A stretch of 64,000 nucleotides of DNA. Origin: Proteiniclasticum ruminis DSM 24773 (lineage in GTDB: Bacteria; Bacillota; Clostridia; Clostridiales; Clostridiaceae). The position numbers were made by a program, and so were the translations under genes. The stretch covers positions 62,001 to 126,000 of the forward strand of contig NZ_JNKC01000004.1 in assembly GCF_000701905.1 (NCBI RefSeq). Direction: 5' to 3'. The notes beneath the pieces are model-generated. The model saw nothing but the letters and a program-made list of their open reading frames with translations, was not told where the DNA came from and did not search any database. This document shows, piece by piece, positions 36,026 to 45,258 of this stretch (within the stretch, counting starts at the first letter, position 1; each line of letters opens with the position of its first letter).

Positions 36026-36116
36026 CATGGCTAGGGGTGCTTTCAACAAGCTGAGAGACAATATCATTGTCAACCCTGTTACCTGATCTGGTTAGTACCA
36101 GCGTAGGGAAGCGGAT
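36026..36116 (+). promoter_or_regulatory. TPP (THI-box) riboswitch
   Basis: The aptamer contains the conserved segments CTAGGGGTGC, GCTGAGAG, ACCCTGTTACCTGATCTGG and ACCAGCGTAGGGAAGC. It lies between a consensus promoter and a terminator, upstream of thiT. TPP binding should favour termination and shut off thiamine uptake. Confidence 0.96.
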
Positions 36117-36129
36117 AAACGAATGTTTT

Positions 36130-36165
36130 AACTGCCTTACCCTAAAAAGTAAGGCAGTTTTTGTT
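36130..36165 (+). terminator. Riboswitch-controlled terminator upstream of thiT
   Basis: AACTGCCTTAC / GTAAGGCAGTT with T-rich tail, 14 bases after the TPP aptamer; the expression platform of the riboswitch. Confidence 0.88.
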
Positions 36166-36200
36166 TTAATCCTAGCCTTCGAAAAAAAGGAGGTAAAATT

Positions 36201-36884
36201 ATGTCCAATCTACTCGAAAGCGTAAAAGAAGCGCTTCAGTCCCTCGTCACCAATCCCACGTCCATCGGTGCCCTGGTGATCCTTTTCGCCCTCATCGTCT
36301 TTGTGATGGTGGTAAAAAAGGTGAAGCTGACGCCACTTCTCATGGCTCAGATCAGTCTTTCTGTGGCCATTTGTGCAGTGCTGAACGCATTCCCTCTCTT
36401 CAAGATGCCACAGGGGGGAAGCGTAACGTTAGCTTCTACACTTCCCATCGTCATCATGGCCTTTGCCCATGGTCCTGAAGTGGGGATGCTCACTGGATTC
36501 CTCTTTGGCGTCGTGAACCTTTTCCTGGGACCTTACATCATTCATCCACTGCAGACTCTTCTTGACTATCCGCTGCCCTTCATGCTGGTCGGCGCTTCCG
36601 GATACTTCAGGCAGCGCCACTTTGGAAGCATTGTGGGGCAGGTACTGAGACTTCTCATGCATGTGCTGTCCGGCGTGATTTTCTTTGCTTCCTATGCCCC
36701 CGTTGGCCAGCAGGAAGGCCTTGGACTCTGGCTCTACTCCATCAGCTACAATGGAAGCTTTGTTCTTCTGGAGACGGTGATTCTTCTCGTCATCATCACG
36801 GTGCTGCCCTGGGAGAGATTCATGAAAACCTTAGGGAGCCGGAGGCAATTGACGCTGAAGAAACACGAGACCCATGCACTATAG
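36201..36884 (+). CDS. thiT: Thiamine-specific ECF transporter S component
   Basis: This 227-residue membrane protein has six predicted helices. It carries the ThiT pattern FPLFKMPQGGSVTLASTLPI, FAHGPEVGMLTGFLFGVVNLFLG and the LDYPLPF segment. A 30-residue N-terminal extension with one extra helix (IGALVILFALIVFVMV) is longer than in Lactococcus ThiT. It needs the shared EcfA/EcfA'/EcfT energising module, not encoded here. AAAGGAGG lies before ATG. Thiamine control is shown by the riboswitch directly upstream. Confidence 0.93.
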   Translation: MSNLLESVKEALQSLVTNPTSIGALVILFALIVFVMVVKKVKLTPLLMAQISLSVAICAVLNAFPLFKMPQGGSVTLASTLPIVIMAFAHGPEVGMLTGFLFGVVNLFLGPYIIHPLQTLLDYPLPFMLVGASGYFRQRHFGSIVGQVLRLLMHVLSGVIFFASYAPVGQQEGLGLWLYSISYNGSFVLLETVILLVIITVLPWERFMKTLGSRRQLTLKKHETHAL

Positions 36885-36896
36885 ATCATGACTATT

Positions 36897-36920
36897 GGGA
36901 GCCAAAAGCTCCCTTTTTTT
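36897..36920 (+). terminator. Terminator of thiT
   Basis: GGGAGC-CAAAA-GCTCCC followed by seven T. Confidence 0.85.
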
Positions 36921-36932
36921 CTGCAAATAAGA

Positions 36933-36974
36933 AACACCATCCGGATTGATGATACTCTCCAGATGGTGTTTTTT
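36933..36974 (-). terminator. Terminator of mrp
   Basis: AACACCATC and GATGGTGTT arms with a 20-base loop that has its own pairing; T/A tracts on both sides, adjacent to the mrp stop. Confidence 0.75.
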
Positions 36975-37865
36975 CTATAGGAATGGAATGGTCTTTTTCT
37001 TTACCGCTTTATTTCTTGCGTATATTTCCTGCTCATCGTTTCTGAACGCTTCCATGATGACGTCATACTCTGGATTTGTTGCAGAGAATCTTTCCGCCTG
37101 ACCTGCCTCCAGATGTTCACTGAAATCAGGGTTTATGGGAAGCTCCGCAAGCAGTGGCAGTCCCATTTTTTCCGCTTGGCTTTCTGCAGTGTTTCTTGTG
37201 AACACATTCATCTTCTCGCCACAGTGGTTGCACTTGATGTAGGACAGGTTCTGGATCACGCCCTTTACAGGAATCTCCAGCTTCTCTGCCATGTTCACCA
37301 CTTTCTGCACAATCATGGAAACCATATTCTGAGGAGTGGACACCATCACAAGATAATCCACAGGGAACTGCTCCATGATGGTCATGGCCACATCTCCCGT
37401 TCCTGGCGGCATATCGATGAGAAGATAATCCAGTTCACCCCAGTCCGTATCTGTGAAGAGCTGCATGAGGACGTTGCCAAGTACTGGACCTTTCCAAAGA
37501 AGAGGCTCCTCCTCTTCAATCATAAAGTTCATGGAAATGGTCTTGATGCCAAGGCCCGTTTCCACTGGAACAAACTTGAACACATTTTCTACGTCTGTAG
37601 GCGCATATCCAGTTCTTTCCTTCTCCAGACCAAAAAATCTTGGCATGGATGGACCTGTGATGTCTCCGTCCAGGACGCCCACCTTATAGCCGAGCTTTCT
37701 CAGCTGAACTGCAAGCACTCCTGTGACGGTGGACTTTCCAACACCGCCTTTTCCGCTGATGACACCCACCACATGTTTGATCTTCCCATACTTAGGTTTG
37801 ATCAAGTCACATTTCATGTCTTTGAGACATTTATTCTTTACTGCGCAAGTTGCACATTTAATCAT
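36975..37865 (-). CDS. mrp: Mrp/NBP35-family iron-sulfur carrier ATPase
   Basis: This 296-residue P-loop protein has the deviant Walker A SGKGGVGKSTVTG near residue 40, switch regions LDGDITGPSMPRF and DYLLIDMPPGTGDVAM, and the CNHCGEKM motif (near 220) whose CxxC holds a bridging cluster in this family. The N-terminus has four extra cysteines (CATCAVKNKCLKDMKC), as in NBP35-type proteins. Known role: assembly and transfer of Fe-S clusters. It lies 10 bases downstream of the lipoprotein gene and may share the rnmV-rsmA transcript. Confidence 0.93.
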   Translation of the reverse strand: MIKCATCAVKNKCLKDMKCDLIKPKYGKIKHVVGVISGKGGVGKSTVTGVLAVQLRKLGYKVGVLDGDITGPSMPRFFGLEKERTGYAPTDVENVFKFVPVETGLGIKTISMNFMIEEEEPLLWKGPVLGNVLMQLFTDTDWGELDYLLIDMPPGTGDVAMTIMEQFPVDYLVMVSTPQNMVSMIVQKVVNMAEKLEIPVKGVIQNLSYIKCNHCGEKMNVFTRNTAESQAEKMGLPLLAELPINPDFSEHLEAGQAERFSATNPEYDVIMEAFRNDEQEIYARNKAVKKKTIPFL

Positions 37866-37875
37866 AAGAACCTCC

Positions 37876-38700
37876 CTAGAATCCTTCCGGTTTAGTATCT
37901 GACAGGATCGTTTCCCATCCTGTCATTTCATTGGCATACTTTCCATAAACGTAGTATACCTTCGTTGTATGGTCGCTTTCCACCTTTGCCGTCACCATTG
38001 CTTTATAAACGATGGTGGTATACCCTTGGGTCTTGACCTCCAAGACCACATCTGCTTTCTCTCCATGGGAAAGAATCACAGCGCCTTCTTTCAGGGCTTT
38101 CTCCCTGAAATCTTCGATGTCTCTGGAAAGCTGGTACTTTAATGTCTCCACATCATTATAGAATTTTATGCCAATACTCTTTCCATTATACTCTTCTTTC
38201 ACCATTTTGATAAGGTGCAGAAAAGACCCATAATAAATGTCCTCGAAGAACTTTGGCTTCCGGATGGCATAGAGGTTTTGAATAAGATGATTGTCGATTC
38301 GGTCCGTCACAATGTACTTCCCGTCCTCACTGTAGAAGTTTGCTTTCTTCTGATTGGACATACCCGCCACATAATTGTAGTACCGTACATTTCCGTCCAG
38401 ATCATGGATCTCAAAGATATAGTCCGCCTCATGGCTTATAATCTCCTCTGCATGCTTTGCGGAAGAGAGGCTCTCATAAAGGCCGTTGATGGTGCTTTTA
38501 TCTGTGACGATGAAACGGAATCCCTTGTCTCTTGTGCTTTGAATGATGATGGTGGAAATATCTGGGGACTTTAAGTATTCAAAATCCGTATTCTTGAAAC
38601 CATATTTCACTTTCAGATCTTCCAGTCTGCCGCATCCCACAAAAAGAAGCATCACGAGAAGCAGACTGAAAAAAGCCGTCAGTCTTTTCCTCCTGCTCAT
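37876..38700 (-). CDS. Uncharacterised lipoprotein
   Basis: This 274-residue protein starts with basic residues, a hydrophobic core and lipobox LLFVGC, giving a lipid-anchored mature protein. The rest is mixed alpha/beta with many charged and aromatic residues and repeated references to a short peptide-like beta pattern ([22 protein letters not shown]), but no motif I can assign. Its start overlaps the rsmA stop by four bases, and mrp follows after 10 bases, so it belongs to the rnmV-rsmA-mrp unit. Function unknown. Confidence 0.75.
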   Translation of the reverse strand: MSRRKRLTAFFSLLLVMLLFVGCGRLEDLKVKYGFKNTDFEYLKSPDISTIIIQSTRDKGFRFIVTDKSTINGLYESLSSAKHAEEIISHEADYIFEIHDLDGNVRYYNYVAGMSNQKKANFYSEDGKYIVTDRIDNHLIQNLYAIRKPKFFEDIYYGSFLHLIKMVKEEYNGKSIGIKFYNDVETLKYQLSRDIEDFREKALKEGAVILSHGEKADVVLEVKTQGYTTIVYKAMVTAKVESDHTTKVYYVYGKYANEMTGWETILSDTKPEGF

Positions 38701-39527
38701 TTCACTCTCTCCTTAATGACATTGGAAAGCTCTGCGAATTTCTCCACAGACAAGGTTTCCCCTCTGGCTTTCAGATCAATGCCCGCTGCCTCCAGCACTT
38801 CTTCAATGAACTCCCTGGTATATCCTAGGGACTTCAGATTGTTTGAGAGAGTTTTTCTTCTCATGGTGAACACCATCCGAACAATCTTAAAGAAAAGTGC
38901 TTCATCTTCCACATGCGCTCTGGGCTTTTCAAGCTTTGTCAGGCGGATGACAGTGGAATCCACTTTAGGTCTTGGCATAAAAGATTCCGGTGGGACACTT
39001 CTCACGATTTTCGTGTCACAATAATACTGGACCAGCACCGATAAACTCCCATAATCTTTAGTTCCAGGCACAGCATCCATTCTCTCTGCCACTTCCTTTT
39101 GGATCATGATGGTCAAAGAGGAAAACACTACCTTGTCATTCAGAATCTTCGTGATGATGGGCGTAGTCACATAGTATGGAAGATTTGCCACGAGCTTGAT
39201 CTCTTTTCCTGGATAGACCGCATCCAGCTGCACCTTTGTGGCATCTCCATGGATGAGATGAAAGTTCTCATATTCTTTCAGCTCTTCCTTTAGAATGGGC
39301 AGAAGCTTGTCATCCAGTTCTATGGCGGTTACAGAAGCTGCCTCTTTCAGCAGTTCCCTCGTAAGGGTTCCCACCCCTGGACCAATTTCAATGACATAAT
39401 CCTCTTTGGACACCTCTGCTCCTTTTACAATGTCTCTTACAATGTTCTGGTCCACAAGAAAGTTCTGACCCAGACTCTTGGTGAACCTGAACTGATACTT
39501 CTCTACTAATTCTCTTGTATTACTCAT
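38697..39527 (-). CDS. rsmA: 16S rRNA (A1518/A1519-N6,N6)-dimethyltransferase RsmA
   Basis: This 276-residue methyltransferase has the SAM loop [16 protein letters not shown], the [12 protein letters not shown] motif and catalytic [13 protein letters not shown]. Known role: dimethylates two adenines near the 3' end of 16S rRNA, a late step of 30S assembly (kasugamycin target). Start is ATG 39527 with GAGGAG; it overlaps the rnmV end by eight bases, the standard rnmV-rsmA coupling in Firmicutes. Confidence 0.96.
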   Translation of the reverse strand: MSNTRELVEKYQFRFTKSLGQNFLVDQNIVRDIVKGAEVSKEDYVIEIGPGVGTLTRELLKEAASVTAIELDDKLLPILKEELKEYENFHLIHGDATKVQLDAVYPGKEIKLVANLPYYVTTPIITKILNDKVVFSSLTIMIQKEVAERMDAVPGTKDYGSLSVLVQYYCDTKIVRSVPPESFMPRPKVDSTVIRLTKLEKPRAHVEDEALFFKIVRMVFTMRRKTLSNNLKSLGYTREFIEEVLEAAGIDLKARGETLSVEKFAELSNVIKERVK

Positions 39528-40071
39528 CCCTAAACTCCTCAAAATTATTCACAACCGCTTCCATAAACTCTTCTTTTGAAATCCTGAAAGAATTCAGTTT
39601 GGATAAGAAGGAACTGGAATTTCCATAACCGATCCCCAGTGCCTTTCCTAAAATCTGTCTTCTGTTTTTGGAATCTTGTGCACCCGTTAGCTTAAAATAC
39701 TGCATATCCCTCATACTGAAGGTAATGACAGGGTCTTCCATCACTGCTTTCGCTTTGGAGAGGGCTCTTAAGATGGCTTCAGGGGCCGCATTCTCCACAC
39801 CGATGTCTCCATCTTTAAAGCCTTCCTCCCGCATGATATAAGCATGCTTGGCCTCTGGCACTCTTTTGGCAATCATCCGCCTGATTCTTTCTCCTGCGTG
39901 ATCCGGATCCGTCAGTATGATGACCCCGGTCCTTCGGGAGGCTTCTTTGATCTTGTCCATGGAGGCTTTATTGATGCCATATCCGCTGACAGAAATCACC
40001 TCTGCGTCCACCGCCTTTTTCACCGCTGACACATCATCTTTTCCTTCAACCACAATTACTTCTTTAATCAT
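39520..40071 (-). CDS. rnmV: Ribonuclease M5
   Basis: This 183-residue TOPRIM nuclease has [14 protein letters not shown] and [14 protein letters not shown], the catalytic Glu and DxD-type acidic motifs, and the C-terminal 5S rRNA/L18-binding region. Known role: final trimming of 5S rRNA precursor. A promoter with extended -10 TGTTATAAT lies about 35 bases upstream. Confidence 0.95.
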   Translation of the reverse strand: MIKEVIVVEGKDDVSAVKKAVDAEVISVSGYGINKASMDKIKEASRRTGVIILTDPDHAGERIRRMIAKRVPEAKHAYIMREEGFKDGDIGVENAAPEAILRALSKAKAVMEDPVITFSMRDMQYFKLTGAQDSKNRRQILGKALGIGYGNSSSFLSKLNSFRISKEEFMEAVVNNFEEFRDE

Positions 40072-40104
40072 TGTTTTTACTCACCTTCAAAATTTCTACC
40101 CTTT

Positions 40105-40113
40105 ATTATAACA
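40105..40113 (-). promoter_or_regulatory. Extended -10 promoter of rnmV-rsmA unit
   Basis: On the minus strand TGTTATAAT, a TG-extended perfect -10, with no good -35 because the yabE terminator occupies that place. Confidence 0.5.
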
Positions 40114-40130
40114 GATAAAATAAAAAACCC

Positions 40131-40171
40131 CTAAAAAAGGACCAAGAAGCATAACACTTCTCAGCCCTTTT
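40131..40171 (-). terminator. Terminator of yabE
   Basis: A 15-bp stem with some G-U pairs (AAAAGGGCTGAGAAG / CTTCTTGGTCCTTTT) and a T run on the minus strand. Confidence 0.85.
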
Positions 40172-40191
40172 GGGATGTCTTATCTCGAGAT

Positions 40192-41385
40192 TTACTCTAG
40201 AATGTAAATGGTGACGGTTCTACGTCCCCATCGGTATGCTTCTGCAGTGCTGTTCACATAGATGTCGATCTTATTGCCTTTAATGGCTCCGCCCACATCT
40301 TCTGCGATGGCATATCCGTAATTTTCAACATATACTTTTGTACCCAGCGGAATCACACTTCTATCCACCGCGATGGTGGACCATCCATTGGGATTTCTCA
40401 CAGGTTTTGTTCCGGTTGCTGTGATGCCATGTCCTGCATAAGCTGTGGCCACAACTCTGAATGAACTGGAATAGTTCAGAGAGCTTGGCAGTGCGGATCC
40501 TCTAGATGCTGCCAGAGAAGAGGTTGATGGCTTCTTCGCATAGACAGCGGTATTCTTTGTACCCACATGCACGATCTTATCCACAGCTTCTTTCAGCACT
40601 TCTGTGGAAAGAACTTCTTCTGTTACTTGAACTCCGTCTTCAAAGGTCAGCTTCTTGGTGACGATACGTTCACCCTTGACGCCTTCCTGCTTTACAACAG
40701 TCTTTCCCTTGTCGATGGTGCTGTCCTTCTTTTCCTGAACAGCAAACGCAATGCTCTGGTTTTCCTCCACCACTTCTGTGGTGACACGTACGATGGTGAT
40801 GGCCATGCCGTTTGCAATGGCATCTTCCATGGTAGCAGAGACCTTATCCAGTTCATTGACCACTACATTCTCTGCAGTGAAAAATGCACCTACAGTCTTT
40901 TCTGGTGTTAAATAAGTTACCTCGCTGCCATCTGCAATCAAAGTCACCCCAACAGCACGGTCAATATTGACCTTCATGCCACTAGTTACTTCGTCTTCCA
41001 GGGATGCGGATACTTTATCCTTTTCCATTACAGCAATATTCTCAGTTTCAAAAAAAGCGCCTACGGTTTTCTCTGGGGTCAAATAAGATGTTACTGTCCC
41101 ATCAATTGATACCTGCACAGGAACTGCACGGTCAATCTGGATCATATCTTTTTTCCCTAAGGATTCGTTTGTATTTTTGCTTAATTTGTCTTTTTCAGCA
41201 ATGGTGATTCCATTTTCTGCCAAAACTTCCTCAACAGTGTCTTTAAATGTTGATACTACTTGCTCTTTTCCATCGATAACAATTGTAATGTTCTTCATCA
41301 TACTGTCTACAGCAATGACCACTGTCATAATTACAGCGGCTGCAAACAGGGCAATGAATACACTCTTTGAAAAATATCTTTTCAT
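40192..41385 (-). CDS. yabE: YabE-like cell-wall protein: three DUF348 repeats, G5 domain, 3D lytic domain
   Basis: This 397-residue exported protein has an N-terminal signal anchor (SVFIALFAAAVIMTVVIAVD), three ubiquitin-like DUF348 repeats at about 30-75, 88-135 and 142-190 (the second and third share TYLTPEKTVGAFF-like text), a G5 domain (about 200-275) and a C-terminal 3D domain (about 305-397) with aspartates in TIAVDRSVIPLGT, AIAEDVGGAIKGN and KIDIYV. 3D domains are found in lytic transglycosylases and resuscitation factors. The consensus sigma-A promoter upstream predicts strong expression. It sits between tatD and rnmV as in Bacillus. Confidence 0.92.
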   Translation of the reverse strand: MKRYFSKSVFIALFAAAVIMTVVIAVDSMMKNITIVIDGKEQVVSTFKDTVEEVLAENGITIAEKDKLSKNTNESLGKKDMIQIDRAVPVQVSIDGTVTSYLTPEKTVGAFFETENIAVMEKDKVSASLEDEVTSGMKVNIDRAVGVTLIADGSEVTYLTPEKTVGAFFTAENVVVNELDKVSATMEDAIANGMAITIVRVTTEVVEENQSIAFAVQEKKDSTIDKGKTVVKQEGVKGERIVTKKLTFEDGVQVTEEVLSTEVLKEAVDKIVHVGTKNTAVYAKKPSTSSLAASRGSALPSSLNYSSSFRVVATAYAGHGITATGTKPVRNPNGWSTIAVDRSVIPLGTKVYVENYGYAIAEDVGGAIKGNKIDIYVNSTAEAYRWGRRTVTIYILE

Positions 41386-41411
41386 ATTACCCTCCTTTGA
41401 GCTACGGACCT

Positions 41412-41440
41412 ATTATATCCGCGCCTCAAATCGGTGTCAA
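41412..41440 (-). promoter_or_regulatory. Consensus sigma-A promoter of yabE
   Basis: On the minus strand TTGACA, exactly 17 bases, TATAAT: a perfect match to both hexamers. The -35 box begins at the T run of the preceding tatD terminator. Confidence 0.9.
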
Positions 41441-41481
41441 AAAATAGCGATAGTCATTGACGCTCAACGATTATCGCTATT
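41439..41481 (-). terminator. Terminator of tatD
   Basis: AATAGCGATA / TATCGCTATT arms with a 19-base loop and TTTTTT on the minus strand. Confidence 0.85.
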
Positions 41482-41534
41482 AAATATTTTAAATATGAAT
41501 AAATTGTTAACGATATTCTTCACAAGTCCTCGTG

Positions 41535-42302
41535 CTAAATCTGAAAGAGTTTTCTCATGTTCTTTTCCGTTGCTGCCAGCACTTCTTCTTTTGAGATGTT
41601 TTTGATCTCTGCGATCTTTTCCGCAACACCATAAAGATAATCAGAACGGTTTCTCTTTCCTCTATAGGGCACTGGAGCCATATAAGGGGCATCGGTTTCA
41701 ATAAGAAGTCTTTCCAATGGAATTTCAGCTACCACATCCGGTAGTTTTCTCGCATTTTTGAAGGTTAGTACTCCTGAAATCCCCAGATAACCTCCAATCT
41801 TTATGATCTCTCTTGCCATCTCCACACTTCCAGAATAGGAATGAAAAACAGAAGTGACCTCTTTGTATTCCTTCGCCATAGAAAGTACATCCTCATGGGC
41901 TTCTCGATCATGCAAAATAATTGGAATCCCAAGGGTTTTCGCTATCTCATACTGAGATCTTAAGGTTTTTTTCTGTACCTCTTTGGGTGGATTTGACTCC
42001 CAGTAGTAATCCAGCCCCACTTCTCCAACTGCAACAAATTTATCTCTCTTTAAAATTTCCAGAAGCTCTTTTTCCACTTCTTCATTATACTCCTCCGCAT
42101 GCTCCGGATGGATCCCAACAGCACCATAAATATAGTCATGGTTTTCCACCAGCTCCACGGTCTTTTTGACGGAGGCATAATCGGAACTCATATTTAAGAT
42201 GGCTCCTACACCATTTTCCTTCATTTCTTTCAGAAGCTCTTCCCGATCTTCATCAAACTGCTCATCATCATAGTGCGCATGGGAATCAAAAATCTTCTCC
42301 AT
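41535..42302 (-). CDS. tatD: TatD-family deoxyribonuclease
   Basis: This 255-residue metal-dependent hydrolase has DSHAHYDDEQF with the first metal ligands, AVGIHPEHAEEY, GEVGLDYYWES, VFHSYSGS and IETDAPYMAPVPYRGKRN. Start is ATG 42302 with AGGAGG six bases upstream; the open frame runs 36 codons further but that part is not protein-like. Known role: 3'-5' exonuclease in DNA repair and turnover. It lies in the metG-tatD-yabE-rnmV-rsmA order. Confidence 0.95.
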   Translation of the reverse strand: MEKIFDSHAHYDDEQFDEDREELLKEMKENGVGAILNMSSDYASVKKTVELVENHDYIYGAVGIHPEHAEEYNEEVEKELLEILKRDKFVAVGEVGLDYYWESNPPKEVQKKTLRSQYEIAKTLGIPIILHDREAHEDVLSMAKEYKEVTSVFHSYSGSVEMAREIIKIGGYLGISGVLTFKNARKLPDVVAEIPLERLLIETDAPYMAPVPYRGKRNRSDYLYGVAEKIAEIKNISKEEVLAATEKNMRKLFQI

Positions 42303-42716
42303 AACCTTCCTCCTGCTCTTCACTTGTGAAGTGAAAACTTTACATTCATGTACGAATTGTAAACATATTAAGCGAATGTTCATCATCTGTACACAATTAT
42401 AAAAACCCATTGATTCTCAAGGACTTTTCCACTTGTAAAGGATTCTTCACAGCTATTAATTTTCTAAAACGTCTCTATTTCGTAAGTTTTTTGTCATAAT
42501 TGGACCCTTTTTCGCACTGTTTTTTTACTTTTCTTGGTCGTACACACTAAAAAATGAGTCCTTTTTCAGTGTACCATGAATTATTGTGCACATCAAAATG
42601 AAAAGCTCGAATTCACATCTTTCCCTTTCCACGATAATAACAGAACCCGTTGCCAAAATATTACAGAACTCTAGAGTTTTGTTTCATTCCCCCCTCACTC
42701 TCCAATCTCGTCTATG
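42303..42716. other. Intergenic region between metG and tatD without a recognised gene
   Basis: This 414-base AT-rich stretch has no open frame with a ribosome site or homology-like content and no tRNA or riboswitch pattern I can recognise. It must contain the tatD promoter, but no convincing hexamer pair is visible. Confidence 0.4.
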
Positions 42717-42762
42717 GAAAAAGGAGGCTCATAGCACTTCTTCAACGCGCAGAACCTCCTTT
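42717..42762 (-). terminator. Terminator of metG
   Basis: AAAGGAGG and CCTCCTTT arms around a 27-base structured loop, with TTTTT on the minus strand. Confidence 0.7.
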
Positions 42763-42784
42763 CCTATATATGTAGAGATTGGAT

Positions 42785-44704
42785 TTAACTGACTATAGTT
42801 CCTTCTTCCATTTCTTTATCCAGTGAGACAATGGATAAAGCGTCCTCATCAGAAGCAGCGAGGATCATCCCCTGGGAGAGTTCCCCTCTAAGCTTTACAG
42901 GTTTCAGGTTCGCTACAAGGATTACTTTCTTTCCAATGAGATTCTTTGGCTCGTAGTGCTCTGCGATGCCGGACACCACTTGTCGGATCTCATTTCCAAG
43001 ATCCACTTTCAGCTTCAGAAGCTTCTTGGCTCCCTTGATCGGTTCGCATTCCAGCACTTTCACCACACGAAGATCAAGCTTTGCAAAATCATCAATGGTA
43101 ATCTCTTCCTTTAAAGGCTTCACATCTTTCTTAGGTGCTTGAGAAGCATTCAGTGCATCCAGCTCTTCCAGCTTCTTCTCCACATCAATTCTAGGGAAGA
43201 TGATTTCCCCCTTGGCTACGGAAACGCCCGCCTTGGTTCCACCAAAGCTCTTCACACTTTCAAAGGAGATATCTTCTGCGCCAATCTGCTCTTTGACCTT
43301 CTGCGCTGTGGTAGGCAGGAACGGCTCCACAAGAGCGGCGACAATTCTTAAAGTCTCCACCAGATTGTACAGTACGCCCCCAAGTCTTGCTTTCTTTTCT
43401 TCATCTCTTGCAAGAATCCAAGGTGTAGTTTCATCAATGTACTTATTCGCTCTGCCAATGAGGGTCCAGATATGGCTCAGCGCCTCTGGAATCTTCAGTG
43501 TATCGATGGCTTCTCCAACGAGTACACTGGTCTTTTCTGCAAGCTGTACCAGATCCTTGTCAAAGTCTCCTTCGTCACATCTCTCTGGAATGACCCCTTC
43601 AAAATACTTGTCCACCATGGAGACACTTCTGGACAGAAGGTTTCCAAGATCATTGGCAAGGTCGGAGTTGATTTTCTTGATGAAGGTTTCATTGTTGAAA
43701 AGTCCGTCGCTGCCGAAAGGAATCTCTCTTAATAAGAAGTAACGCACCGCATCCACGCCAAAATGCTCCACAAGAACCACTGGGTCCACCACATTTCCTT
43801 TGGATTTGGACATCTTTCCACCATCCACAAGAAGCCAGCCGTGGCCAAACACCTGCTTGGGGAGTTCGATATCTAAAGCCATGAGCATGATGGGCCAGTA
43901 AATGGTATGGAATCTTAGGATATCCTTTCCAATGAGATGCACATCAGCGGGCCAGTACTTCTTATATAATGTGTCGTCATTTAAGCCATATCCCAAAGCT
44001 GTGATGTAGTTAGAAAGCGCATCGATCCATACATAGACCACATGCCCCTCATCAAAGGTCACGGGAATGCCCCAGTTAAAGCTGGTTCTCGATACACAAA
44101 GATCCTGAAGACCCGGTCTTAAGAAGTTGTTGAGCATTTCATTTTTTCGGGATTCCGGCTGAATGAAATGAGGATGATCCTCGATGTGCTTGATGAGCCT
44201 GTCTGCATATTTGCTCATTTTGAAGAAGTAGGCTTCTTCCTTAGCCTTTTCTACTGCTCGTCCGCAGTCTGGGCACTTGCCATCCTTCAGCTGTGAATCT
44301 GTCCAGAAGGATTCATCTGGTGTGCAGTACCATCCTTCATAAACGCTCTTGTAGATGTCTCCCTGGTCATAAAGCTTCTTGAAAATATCCTGAACTACCT
44401 TGATGTGATCCGCATCGGTGGTTCTGATGAACTTGTCATAGCTGATGTCCATGAGTTTCCACAGATCTTTGATGCCTGCAACGATATGGTCCACATACTC
44501 TTTAGGGGTCACACCTTTGTCTTCTGCCAGTCTTTGGATTTTCTGGCCATGTTCATCGCTTCCAGTGAGGAACATCACATCAAAGCCGTCTTTCCTCTTG
44601 TACCTTGCCAGTGCATCAGCTGCCACTGTGGTATACGTATTTCCGATATGCAGGTTTGCTGATGGATAGTAAATGGGGGTTGTAATGTAATAGGTTTTCT
44701 TCAT
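42785..44704 (-). CDS. metG: Methionyl-tRNA synthetase
   Basis: This 639-residue class I synthetase has the HIGH-type motif SANLHIGNTYTT, the connective peptide with one CPDC zinc knuckle half, the KMSKS motif (GGKMSKSKGNVV), an anticodon-binding helical domain and a C-terminal tRNA-binding OB domain (FAKLDLRVVKVLECEPIKGAKKL) seen in dimeric MetRS. Expression is controlled by a Met-specific T-box upstream. Cytoplasmic. Confidence 0.97.
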   Translation of the reverse strand: MKKTYYITTPIYYPSANLHIGNTYTTVAADALARYKRKDGFDVMFLTGSDEHGQKIQRLAEDKGVTPKEYVDHIVAGIKDLWKLMDISYDKFIRTTDADHIKVVQDIFKKLYDQGDIYKSVYEGWYCTPDESFWTDSQLKDGKCPDCGRAVEKAKEEAYFFKMSKYADRLIKHIEDHPHFIQPESRKNEMLNNFLRPGLQDLCVSRTSFNWGIPVTFDEGHVVYVWIDALSNYITALGYGLNDDTLYKKYWPADVHLIGKDILRFHTIYWPIMLMALDIELPKQVFGHGWLLVDGGKMSKSKGNVVDPVVLVEHFGVDAVRYFLLREIPFGSDGLFNNETFIKKINSDLANDLGNLLSRSVSMVDKYFEGVIPERCDEGDFDKDLVQLAEKTSVLVGEAIDTLKIPEALSHIWTLIGRANKYIDETTPWILARDEEKKARLGGVLYNLVETLRIVAALVEPFLPTTAQKVKEQIGAEDISFESVKSFGGTKAGVSVAKGEIIFPRIDVEKKLEELDALNASQAPKKDVKPLKEEITIDDFAKLDLRVVKVLECEPIKGAKKLLKLKVDLGNEIRQVVSGIAEHYEPKNLIGKKVILVANLKPVKLRGELSQGMILAASDEDALSIVSLDKEMEEGTIVS

Positions 44705-44740
44705 GAATCCTTCCTCCTAAATCAGTTCAATGTTACAAAC

Positions 44741-45000
44741 AAAAAAGTCTCTATGATCTGAATCCAGATCATAGAGACGTGTTTTACAACGTGTTACCAC
44801 TCTACTTTGCAGCCGCTTCACAGCAAGACTGCCTCAAAAGGTGACTCCTTATCACCCTGCCCTTTAACGGTGGCATCCGTGCATCCTGATTATTCAGATG
44901 CAAGACTCCAAGGCCATCTTCCAGAATTTCCTATTTACCCCTCTTGCACCAACCCGGAGGCTCTCTGAAAATCATCCATTCTGTACTCTTCTCTTCTTCG
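44741..45000 (-). promoter_or_regulatory. T-box leader, methionine specific (ATG specifier), variant T-box core
   Basis: On the minus strand, stem I carries AGTA near 44985, distal loop AGAGAGCCTCCGGG…GGTGCAAGAGG, and a specifier segment GGAA-G-ATG-G, giving codon ATG at 44915-44917. The T-box core at 44790-44802 reads GAGTGGTAACACG instead of the usual GGTGGNACCGCG, but TGGT is kept and can pair with the tRNA ACCA end. A 14-bp terminator (44747-44778) ends in a T run just before metG. Confidence 0.88.
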
Positions 45001-45160
45001 TCTATATATCGTACTTTATTCTAGCAAAGAAGATGAAAATATGCAATGATTCCTTCTTTTTTGTTCTTCCTCCTGGCAGAACCTGATAGAACCCGGAAAA
45101 ACCTCTGCTGTCCAAGGAGAAATCAGTCCGCTCTTTGGAAGGAGCATCTGCGATTCAAGA

Positions 45161-45195
45161 TTTTATCAAGCTTTATCAAGCTTTATCAAGCTTTG
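45161..45195. repeat. Short tandem repeat, 10-bp unit CTTTATCAAG, about 3.5 copies
   Basis: Two exact copies at 45171-45190, a third with one change before them and a partial one after. It lies 65 bases upstream of tRNA-Ala. Confidence 0.85.
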
Positions 45196-45258
45196 ATGAA
45201 TTTTTATCTCCTTTCCTATAGATATTTTCCCGTTCCTGTTATATAATATAATTTGTTT

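Noticed and set aside
45161-45195. Possible CRISPR or attachment site
   Set aside because: Units are only 10 bp with no spacers, and no cas, integrase or tRNA-end duplication is present.
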